DNA of 64,000 bases, taken from NCBI RefSeq assembly GCF_024166365.1, contig NC_064823.1, positions 4,086,924-4,150,923 of the forward strand, in the 5' to 3' direction. The position numbers were made by a program, and so were the translations under genes. Positions 56,089 through 64,000 of the stretch are shown here, piece by piece. Under the pieces are notes generated by a model, which was not told where the DNA came from, did not search any database, and was given only the letters and a program-made list of their open reading frames with translations. Origin of the DNA: Elephas maximus indicus (lineage: Eukaryota; Chordata; Mammalia; Proboscidea; Elephantidae). Numbering within the stretch: position 1 is the stretch's first letter; each line of letters starts with the position of its first letter.

Positions 56089-57766
56089 AAACTTGATTTT
56101 ATATTCCTGGAGAAGAGAGATTATATTTGAAACCATTTGTTAAAACATCTGTGGGTTGATTGAAATGTAGCTCATAATACAGGGCATAGGCAATTAATGT
56201 TGGGTTTGTCCTTATTTAGCGCTGACTTGACATTTTAAGTTTTATTAAAAACTTCTAATAAAATTATTATTAAAAGTAGAAAAAAAACTTCTGATTCCTC
56301 AATAACCTAGAAATATTTATTGTGTTCGCTATGTAAATGTGTATCATTATGTGTATAATTTATTATAATAAGTACATATTATCTGAATCATACTTACTCT
56401 GGACAGAATATTTTTGAATAGAATTATATTAATATTCTCTTTTTCCTCTTCCACTAGTAGTTCCAAAGAACTGCTGGTTCCGATTTTAGCTCTTGCCGAG
56501 TTGTGAAAGTAGTGGAGGATGCTTAAACTACTTAACATCCAAATTGTGAGTAAAATCTATTTCTGCTATTATTATCTGTGTTTTTTGAAAACAAATTGGA
56601 AATAGTTGTTACTTTATATGCTAAAACGGGACCATGGATTTCTCTTAATTTTTCTTCTGAAGGTACAAATACGTCTTATCTCATTTTCTGATGATATCAG
56701 ACTCATAGTACTGAGTGGATCTTAGGTAGGGAGGTGAAATTTCTGCCTTTTTTCCCCCTCAGGTTTTTCTTTTTATGTTTATGAAAATTCTTTATTACTT
56801 TATGTCTACATTTGTGTGATGCCATTAGTCAAACTTAATGTAAGGACATAGTGTTATATGGAATCATTTAGTAGAGAAATAATTCTCTTTTTCTTTAAAT
56901 ATACTTAATTTTTCTGCATTTAAAACTTCCGTATGAAAAAATTCCTGTTAGAAAAAAACTCTAATTTCTTTGTACAAGAAAATCGAATAAAATACAGTCT
57001 TTCAAGAGTAATTTAATATAAGCATCCAGATGTATATATTGACATTCATCTCTTCAAGGGGAAAAACAGCTTGAATTATGCTTACTTGAAACCATTTGAT
57101 ATATTGCATTTTGGACCAATAGCAAAATAATTATTGTAAAAACAATGGTAAAGTAATATCAGAGGCGTTCCAGGTGGTTTTGTTACTTTGTTTTCAACCT
57201 ACTCTATTTGAAATTATAAGCAACTCAAATTAATCTGTTTTATAATCTGTATTCAAAGTGTGAATACAAAATGAGATTGCTGCCATAAGCAAAAGACAGT
57301 TCTAGTTATATTGTTCAAACAAGCAAATCAAATGAGCCAAAGAAGAATGAAATATTTACAAACCAATAAATCTTTTAATTTGTTAGACAGTTTTAGAAGT
57401 TGTCTTAATTTAGCACTTTTTATGTTTTTAATACATGAAAGACTTTTGAAATTTCTACCAAAGTATTTTGGGAATAGAATTACATCTTCATAAAGGGAGA
57501 ATGTTGTAATATTTTATTTTTTAGCATGTAAATATCATCATACTATCATTGCAGTGCCATAGCTTGGTAAGAATTTATTACAGTATGTTCACGAGCCTGA
57601 ATATTATTAACTCTGAGACATAGAATGTTCATTACTGCCCTCTTTTGACCCAGAGCTATATAAGCATATTTTTTTCTTAGTTTAAAAAAAATGTTAAAAG
57701 TTGGATTGCACTGTATATCTTTCTGTATGTATTTTTTATAACTTTTCAAATTCTTCCTCTTTTTAG
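56089..57766 (+). other. ELF2: Repeat-poor end of intron 1
   Basis: About 1.7 kb directly upstream of the start-codon exon without any recognised interspersed repeat, in contrast to the preceding 38 kb. It contains the candidate exon at 56458-56545 and ends in the polypyrimidine tract 'ttcttcctctttttag'. Confidence 0.6.
56458..56545 (+). other. ELF2: Candidate alternative ELF2 5'UTR exon
   Basis: A strong acceptor ('ctctttttcctcttccactag') and a strong donor ('aaatt|gtgagtaaa') bound 88 bases that are less AT-rich than their surroundings, keep CpG dinucleotides and lie in a repeat-free island. ELF2-family genes commonly use alternative 5' exons. If spliced directly to 57767, an ATG at 56519 opens a 30-codon upstream frame that crosses the junction and stops at 57830-57832. 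No transcript evidence is available here, so this is a prediction. A second AG at 56458-56460 could shift the start by three bases. Confidence 0.42.
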
Positions 57767-57843
57767 GCTCTCTGGTTCATCATCTTTAGAAGACTGGATT
57801 TTTGGATAAATATTCCAGTCCATCACTATTGACTTTAAAAACA

Positions 57844-57876
57844 ATGCAAACCTGTAACACTGGCAAGTGTCCATGA
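57844..57876 (+). promoter_or_regulatory. ELF2: uORF 1 in ELF2 leader (10 codons + stop)
   Basis: ATGCAA...CCATGA lies 53 bases before the main ATG. Its stop overlaps the ATG of a second uORF (57873-57884, 3 codons + TAA) as ATGA. Such uORFs commonly reduce translation from the main start. Their use here is inferred. Confidence 0.55.
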
Positions 57877-57928
57877 ACTTTTAATTACATTGATTAATAA
57901 CGCTTGGAGCTTCCTCAGGGAATAAACA

Positions 57929-58000
57929 ATGACATCAGCAGTGGTTGACAGTGGAGGTTCTGTGTTGGAGCTTTCCAGCAACGGAGTAGAAAATCATGAG
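57929..58000 (+). CDS. ELF2: ELF2 (NERF), first coding segment: codons 1-24
   Basis: ELF2 is a nuclear ETS-family transcription factor of the ELF1/ELF2/ELF4 group that binds GGAA-core sites. Translation from 57929 gives MTSAVVDSGG..., ending ...NGVENHE. This matches the N-terminus of the long NERF-2-type isoform as I recall it, with apparent differences at residues 11 (Ser for Thr), 12 (Val for Ile) and 23 (His for Gln). The start is supported by A at -3 and an in-frame TAA at 57923-57925. The segment ends in phase 0 at GAG|GT. The acidic activation region, the ETS domain and all later exons lie beyond the window, and no following exon was found up to 64000. The NERF-1 isoforms use a different N-terminal exon that is not seen here. 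Confidence 0.9.
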
Positions 58001-58949
58001 GTTAGACATTGAATTTATTACATTTCTGTTTTGTTCATAGAAATCAATGCATGAACTAATTTTGAAATTAATGGCAAACTATTTGAGAGTAGAAATGTAC
58101 AGTGCATGAAATTGTATATGTGCCTGTCATGTATCTTCTTATAATTTGGGTAATAGAAGGTGGAAGAAATTACTGTAGGGCTCACCTGAGTTGATTAAAA
58201 AAAAAAAAGAGTTGATTAGAATGTGTATATATTAGAATGAAACTTGAAGAAAAAAATTGAAAGAAATAACGCCATAATACTAGCTGAAAGAGACTTAAAT
58301 CCCTAATAAGATGTATTGTTGTGGATTATAGAGTTGTGTAGATATATACTGTACCTAAAAACCTACATTAGACTAATCTGAAATAGAATTTTGCATTCAC
58401 TTTACTTGTCATCTCTGGTTCTTGGCGATATATCTAATTCAGTGTGGGGATCCATCATTTTAATCTATTACATATACTTATTAATTTGTATAATTAATAA
58501 ATCATTATACATGTAGACTTTTGAACCATTAGCACATATTGTTATTTTTCTGTTATTGATAACATTGATGACTAAGAGATGGGAGTAGATAGTAACAGTA
58601 ACAGAAATAAGTGAACTTCTAGTATCACTCAATAAAGACTGAATATTAGAAGGGATCTAAATTATAACAATATTGTCACAATAAAGGACAAATATTGATC
58701 CAGAGATGAGATTGGAAAATGGAGCATTTATGGCATTAAAAAAATGTGTTTTCTCTATTTTCTATGAAAGATGCTGCTGTTATTGATTCTTAGTACTAAT
58801 ACAGTGGTCTGTTAGCATGACTGAGTTATCAGTCTGCATATTCTGTACTCTGGATTCTTTTTCTTGTTTGCTTGGAATCTTTTCAGTCTTCCAGACCAGC
58901 TTATGGGCAAACATATGAACTGAATAAAAAAGAAAAAAGTGTAATCATA
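58001..58949 (+). other. ELF2: Start of the next ELF2 intron, AT-rich
   Basis: No recognised repeat or exon; an A run at about 58198-58208. Confidence 0.5.
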
Positions 58950-60640
58950 TCTGTGGCTACTAAAAACCCATTTGCAAAATTGAACACTTATTCATTATAC
59001 TAACTCCCTAAAGTAATAATGAAAGACACCTTCTTCAGCCTGATAAAGTCAATTGTAAAATACCCATTACCAACATTATATTTAATGATGAAAGACTGAA
59101 TATTTTCATTTTAAGGCATTTAAGGTAAGGATGTCCTCTCTGACCATTTCTATTACAGCATTGCATTGGCATACCAAGACAAATAAATAAAAAACCCACA
59201 GACTGGAAAGGAAAACTGTCTTTATTTCTAATTATATGATCACGTACATAGAAAATCTTACCGTGTCTCTGCAACAGCTGCTAGTACTAATAAATATAGG
59301 GAAGCCAGAGGATACAAGATCAATATGTAAAAATCAATTGTATTTATATATACTAGCTATAAACAATTGAAAAATGAGATTTAAAAACAACGGTATTTAA
59401 TAGGACATCAAAAAATGTCCTATTAAATACCGTTGTTTTTTTTAGCTATAAACAATTGAAAAATGAGATTTAAAAACAACGGTATTTAATAGGACATCAA
59501 AAAATGTAGGGATAAGTTTAATAAAATATGTGAAAGACCTGTATACTCGTAGAAAACTATAAAACATTTTCGAGAGAAATTAAAAAAGACCTAAATAAAT
59601 GGAGAGATACAGCATTTATTATAGTTAAGAACAAAGCTGGAGAGTTTATACACCGTATTTAAATGCATAGTATAAAGCTCCAGTAATTGTGACAGTGTGG
59701 TATTAGCATACCAATAAACATGTAGATCAATAGAACATAATATACACATGTATGGCTGATTGGTTTTCAATAATGGTGCAGAGGTAATTCTATGGAGGAA
59801 AAATAGTCTTCAACAAATGATGTTGGAACACTTGATATCCACATTCAAATAAATTAACCACAGTCTTTTCTCATATAATACACAATAACTCAAAATTGAT
59901 CATAAATTTAGATTTAAAGATATAAAAATTTCTGGAAGAAAGCACAGGAGAAATTTTCTCTGTCTTTAAATAGGCAACGATTTCCTAGCTTGAGCGCAAA
60001 AAGCATGACTTTAAAAGAAAAAAATGATGAATTAGGCATCATTTAAATGAAAAACATCTGCTCTTTTAAAAAACTCCATTAAGAAAATGATAATTTCGTT
60101 TCTTGCCAAACCAAAAATTGGAAGAAAATAGTTACAATACATATTCTGGCAAGGAACATGTATTTAAGAATATATAAAGACCTCATACAACTGAGTAAGT
60201 TGGAGACTACCCATTAAAATGGCCAAAAGATTTAACACACTTACATGAGTGGCCAATAAGCACTTATAAAAATGATCAATAGTATAGCCATCAGGGAAAT
60301 ACAAATTAAAACCACAAAGAGATGCTGCGATACACATAGAATGGTGAATATGATTGTGTGTTTTGGAAAGGATGTAGAGCAGCCAAAACTCTTGTACATT
60401 CCTAGTGGCAATGTAAAATGATATAACCACTCTGGAAAATAATTTAACAGTTCTTTTAGGATTAAATACACACGTAGTAAAAGATCTGGTAATTTGACTC
60501 CTAGGTAAGTATAGAATGGAAGGGAATGAAAGGAATGCTCATAAGAACATAATAGCCATATGAAGACAGGTGAATGGATATAGAGTTGGTACAGCCATAC
60601 AAAGGAATTCTGCTCAGCGTTAAAGAGAAATGCTCAGCTG
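58950..60640 (+). mobile_element. Sense L1 ORF2 3' part and 3'UTR, decayed
   Basis: 'aagccagaggatacaagatc', 'gtgaaagacctgtatactcg' and 'gacctaaataaatggagaga' follow L1 ORF2 C-terminal order, then '3'UTR-like' text to about 60640 ('gccatacaaaggaattctgc'). It holds the rearrangement at 59354-59507. A 20-base trace of an AfroSINE head ('gctcagctgctaaccgaaag') lies at about 60632-60651. Confidence 0.75.
59354..59507. repeat. Direct-inverted-direct rearrangement (A-a'-A)
   Basis: A 65-bp unit beginning 'tagctataaacaattgaaaa' is present at 59354-59418 and again, identical, at 59443-59507. The 24-bp spacer 59419-59442 is the inverse complement of part of the unit. As a result 59383-59407 and 59416-59440 form a perfect 25-bp stem with an 8-base loop, and the second arm can equally pair with 59472-59496. 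Confidence 0.95.
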
Positions 60641-60734
60641 CTAACCGAAAGAATTGGCCTTGTCTTGCCTCTTTAAACTAAGAATCTGTCCTTAAATGGA
60701 AGGTTTTGAGATCACTGTTAGTGCTTATGGTGAA

Positions 60735-60915
60735 GTTGCCAGATAAAATACAGGATGCCTAGTTAAACTTAAATTTCACATAAATAACAAATAATTTTTT
60801 ACTATGAGTGTGTCCCAAGTGTCACATGGGAAATAGTAACTATTGTTTATCTGAAATTTAAATTTAACTGGATGTCCTGTATTTTTATTTGCTAAGTCTG
60901 GCAGTCCTAGCTTAT
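60735..60915. mobile_element. Palindromic MITE-like DNA-transposon remnant
   Basis: 'ttgccagataaaatacagga' at the left pairs with 'tcctgtatttttatttgcta' at the right, and the arms continue inward ('aaatttcacataaataa' with 'ttgtttatctgaaattt'). The whole about 180-bp unit folds on itself. The family is common in eutherian genomes as I recall; not named. Confidence 0.75.
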
Positions 60916-61255
60916 AGGGAGCTAGGTAGGTAGTGCTAAACAAGACCCAGTGAATCTGGATTTCGTGTTTTTTACTATTACATATTTTGGTGACTTGAAC
61001 AAGGTGATAGTAATCCTAGGTAAAATAACCTAGTGGACATGTTGTTTGCTATTTTATTATAAAACAAAGACTCTTGATTCCTTTCTCTTCTACCCCTCCC
61101 TCCAGTAAAAATAACTAACTCCTTTTCGCAATACAAAAAAATACTTAACTACATATCTGCACTTAATGGTGTCTGTTCTGTATCATTTAGCAAAGAAACC
61201 GCTCACGAAGTTACTATCATAAATTAGCAAATATTGAGTCTGTCTTATTGTTAAC

Positions 61256-61442
61256 CATATTTTTACCCAAATGATGTGTGCCAACCATGCCCTCCCCCTG
61301 TGAGGTATTTTCATAAGCATGCTATGCTAATTTTTTTTTACAGCAACGTATGAAAAAAAATTGGTATAGTGGCGCTTACGAAAATACCTTGTTGAGGGGA
61401 AGGCATGGTTGGCAAACAAATGTAGAAGTTGTGTAAAAATAC
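61256..61442. mobile_element. Second long hairpin element
   Basis: Left 'gccaaccatgccctccccct' and 'gaggtattttcataagc' pair with right 'gcttacgaaaatacctt' and 'ggggaaggcatggttggc'. The inner parts ('gctaatttttttt' with 'aaaaaaaattggta') also pair, leaving a loop around 'cagcaacgtatg'. Arms of about 80 bases with many mismatches suggest an old non-autonomous DNA transposon. Confidence 0.7.
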
Positions 61443-61445
61443 GGT

Positions 61446-61645
61446 AGTTGCCGTCAAGCCAGTTTGGATTCATGGTGACCCCAGATGTACAGAGTAGAAC
61501 TGGTGCATAGAGTTTTCAAGGCTGTGGTCTTTTGTAAGCAGATCTCTAGGCCTGTCTTTTGAGGCACATCTGGGTGGGCTTGAACTGCCAACATTTTGGC
61601 TAGTAGGCTAGCACTTAACTATTTGTGCTACCCAGGGACTCTATG
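61446..61645 (-). mobile_element. AfroSINE, third subtype
   Basis: 'agttgccgtcaagccagttt' to 'gtgctacccagggact', with linker 'tttgaggcacatctggg'. Confidence 0.78.
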
Positions 61646-62289
61646 TTGAGCCTATAAATACCTGCTAAAGTTTGTTGAGTTTTGTCTTACTTTGAACCAA
61701 GTTACAATTACTTAGGTAGTACTTTGGTTTATATGAAGTGCATGTTGTTGAGGAGGACATAAAAATCGACTAAGATATGGACTCTTGCTATCAAACGTCT
61801 TACTATCTAGACGAGAGTTGGGTATGTAAACAGATAATTACAAATATGGGACAATGAAAAGTGTTAATATTAGGCAAACAACTTGTTCTAGAAGTATTTG
61901 GGAAGGAAAAATTGATTCAGATTGAGAAATTATAGAAGACTCCCTAGAACTGGGCCTTCAGTGTATGGAAATGATTTAGACAGATGTGGAACTAATTCCA
62001 GGCTACAAACTAACATTAACAAAAGTCTTGGAGGCTTGCATATTTGGGAATTAGGGGCAAAGCCGGTAGTCAAACAGTAGGAAATAAGGCTATAAAAATG
62101 GGTTGGGGTTAATATTTCCAAGAGCAGTGAAGCCAGTGGTTGGTATGTTAAACTTTTAGACAAATGGGGAGTCATTAACGCTTTTTGTGCAGAGAAGTAA
62201 CGTGAGCAGGTCTGACTGTAATGTGAAAAGATGCCCTCTAAAGTTCAGGGCAAGTAGCAGGTTTGAATACCGTTATGATTGTTAGAATA
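61646..62289. other. Intronic sequence with an ancient repeat trace
   Basis: 62130-62240 ('gagcaggtctgactgtaatg') resembles the purine-rich old repeat near 52200. The rest is unassigned. Confidence 0.4.
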
Positions 62290-62440
62290 TAGTAATAAAA
62301 ATTGAGTACTTACTCTGTGCTGGACACTGTGCTAAGTACTTAGTGCATTTTATCTCTTTTAATTTTCAAGGGACTTTGAGAGGTATGAATATTATTGTAA
62401 TCACTTTTTTAAAATACAAAACTGAGGTTTAGAGAAGAAC
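62290..62440 (-). mobile_element. MIR, reversed
   Basis: 'ttgagtacttactctgtgct', 'ggacactgtgctaagtactt' and 'aactgaggtttagagaagaa' match the reversed MIR 3' half. Confidence 0.75.
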
Positions 62441-62945
62441 ACAGAGGAGAAGGACAGAAAGAGATGTTGATATGATAATTTGTTCCATTTAGGCACATTA
62501 AGCTTACAGTGTTGGCTAGATATTCCTATTTGGTCCTAGGGTTCAGGAGATGGATCAGGGCAGAGGATAAATATTTAGTAATCATCAGCATAGAGGTGCT
62601 ATTTGAAACCATTAAGAATGGGTGGGCTTGCTTGCGAAGGTAGTATGGAGTGAAAAGAAAGGAGATGCTGAGGACAGAACCTTAGTGAATTGACTAGATA
62701 CATAAATGAAGTATTCATTCTTTGGATCAACACTAGTCCCAGTGCCAGTCGTCATGTTGCTCTCTTGAGTAACTCATCAGTCTTCACCTATCCCGTGAAG
62801 CAACTATTTTATAGCCAGGTGGTACTTACTACCTGTAGGTCGTAGTTGTAGAGCTGAGCCAAGAAACAGAGTATTCAATTGTTAGTGTATCCAATCTGCA
62901 GGACATAATTTTTTTTTTTTTAGTATTAAAAAGTTAGACTCACTG
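62441..62945. other. Unassigned intronic sequence
   Basis: No clear feature. Ends at the L1 target site. Confidence 0.4.
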
Positions 62946-63505
62946 AAAGGGCCACATGAACCAGAGACTACATCATCCTGAGACCAGAAGAACTAGATGG
63001 TGCCCAGCTACAACTGATGACTGCCCTGACAGGGACCACAACAGAGAACCCCTGAGGGAGCAGGAGAGCAGTGGGATGCAGACCCCAAATTCTCAAAAGA
63101 CCAGACTTAATGGTCTGACAGAGACTGGAAGGACCCTGGTGGTCATGGCCCCCCAGACCTTCTGTTGGCCCAGGACAGGAACCATTCCCGAAGCTAACTC
63201 TTCAGACATGGATTGGACTGGACAATGGGTTGGAGAGGGATGCTGGTGAGGAGTGAGCTTCTTGGATCAGGTGGACACTTGAGACTGTGTTGGCATCTCC
63301 TGCCTGGAGGGGAGATGAGAGGGTGGAGGGGGTTAGAAGCTGGCGAAATGGACACGGAAAGAGAGAGTGGAGGGAGAGAGTGGGCTGTCTTATTAGGGGG
63401 AGAGTAATTGGGAGTGTGTAGCAAGGTGTATATGGGTTTTTGTGTGAGAGACTGACTTGATTTGTAAACTTTCACTTAAAGCACAATAAAAATTATTAAA
63501 AAAAA
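62946..63505 (+). mobile_element. L1 3' end, 5'-truncated, sense, perfect 12-bp TSD
   Basis: TSD 'ttagactcactg' lies at 62934-62945 and 63506-63517. The insertion runs from 'aaagggccacatgaaccaga' to AATAAA (63485-63490) and a short A-rich tail. It matches the L1 3'UTR family in reversed copies at 42238 and 44990. An internal 97-codon frame is chance. It lies in sense to ELF2, so its poly(A) signal is in the transcribed orientation. Confidence 0.93.
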
Positions 63506-63694
63506 TTAGACTCACTGTTTTTGCATTACAGAGAGTAGAAATTCAGTGTACCATTCAGCGTGTCCTTTTTATTTTTTTTAATTCAGTTCATCTTTTTGTA
63601 ATTTATTTAAAACTTATTTGTGGCATGTTTCAAACAAAATGAAGAGCGTATAAAATACATACTGTTTAAGAATAACAAAAAAGAATATACATTA

Positions 63695-64000
63695 CTGTTT
63701 TAGTTTCCTAGTGCTGCTATAACAAATACTGTAAGTGGGTGGCTAATTTAACAGAAATTTTGTCACAGTTTAGGAGGCTAGAAGTCCAAATTCAGGGAAG
63801 TGGCCCTGAGGAAAGCCTTTCTCTGTTGTCTCTGGGGGAAAATCCTTTTCTCTTTCTTGTTTATCTCCACATGGCATCAGTCTTTCTCCGTTTGTGTTTC
63901 CTTCTTTCCACATCAAATCTGCTTGTAATATCTCAAAAGCGATTGGTTGAAAACACCCTACAGGCAAGGCAGGAACATCCTCGGTTAGGAACATCAGACT
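63695..64000 (-). mobile_element. MaLR-like LTR, cut by the window edge
   Basis: The reverse complement ends TAAAACA and contains the reversed landmarks 'agtgctgctataacaaatac' and 'gaggctagaagtccaaattc'. It is the 3' half of the same LTR family as 10088-10607. Confidence 0.8.

Larger units (their letters stand above)
17023..57766 (+). other. ELF2: ELF2 intron 1 (as defined by the visible splice sites)
   Basis: The intron is bounded by donor 'gcag|gtaaga' and acceptor 'tcttcctctttttag|gctc'. It is about 40.7 kb, or about 39.4 kb plus 1.2 kb if the candidate exon at 56458-56545 is used. Most of it is interspersed repeat. L1 remnants are mainly antisense to the gene, SINEs lie in both orientations, and several solo LTRs lie mainly in sense. 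No other gene is recognised inside it. Confidence 0.65.
57767..58000 (+). other. ELF2: ELF2 exon with the start codon
   Basis: Acceptor 'cttcctctttttag|gctctc'; the exon ends 'aatcatgag|gttaga'. The first 162 bases are 5'UTR, with two short upstream frames (57844-57876, 57873-57884). The last 72 bases are coding. The donor GTTAGA departs from the favoured GTRAGT at position +3. Confidence 0.85.

Noticed and set aside
59354-59507. CRISPR-like or attachment-site repeat
   Set aside because: Only two direct copies with an inverted spacer derived from the unit itself, in mammalian intronic L1. No array or integrase.
58001-64000. Next ELF2 coding exon
   Set aside because: I looked for a phase-0 exon continuing the acidic N-terminal region and found none. 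It probably lies beyond 64000.

Overview
The window is nuclear DNA of an afrotherian mammal, most likely an elephant. The lineage call rests on its repeats. There are about 35 copies of tRNA-derived AfroSINE-type elements, with heads like 'ccctggtggcgcagtggtta' and tails like 'gactcgacggca'. An RTE-class LINE shares the same 3' tail. There is also a family of about 500-bp MaLR-like LTRs. Single-exon reading frames are short and mostly spurious, as expected for intronic and intergenic mammalian DNA.

The only gene I can identify is the 5' end of ELF2 (NERF), an ETS-domain transcription factor, on the + strand. A CpG-island promoter lies at about 15690-17700, with Sp1-type GC boxes at 16002-16033 and a TATA-like motif at 16548. 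It is followed by a GC-rich, ATG-free putative non-coding first exon ending at a good splice donor (17022/17023). About 40.7 kb downstream, exon 57767-58000 carries the start codon (57929) and the first 24 codons of the NERF-2-type N-terminus. The rest of ELF2 lies beyond the window. A possible extra 5'UTR exon sits at 56458-56545.

Layout. 1-15.2 kb: intergenic, with RTE, LTR, AfroSINE and MIR copies. 15.2-18 kb: promoter and CpG island. 18-57.7 kb: ELF2 intron 1, dominated by antisense L1 remnants (18.9-26, 34.3-36.7 and 40.2-49 kb) that are interrupted by nested SINEs, LTRs, younger L1 tails and an RTE copy. Target-site duplications often let the insertion order be read. 58-64 kb: the next ELF2 intron, with a sense L1 (about 58.95-60.64 kb), two palindromic DNA-transposon remnants, a young-looking 5'-truncated sense L1 tail and an LTR at the window edge.

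The most unusual structure is at 59354-59507. A 65-bp sequence is present twice in identical form, separated by a 24-bp inverted copy of part of itself. This resembles a replication template-switch event. I found no new multi-gene system. The points most worth checking are this rearrangement, the candidate extra ELF2 exon with its possible uORF, and several nested-insertion records.
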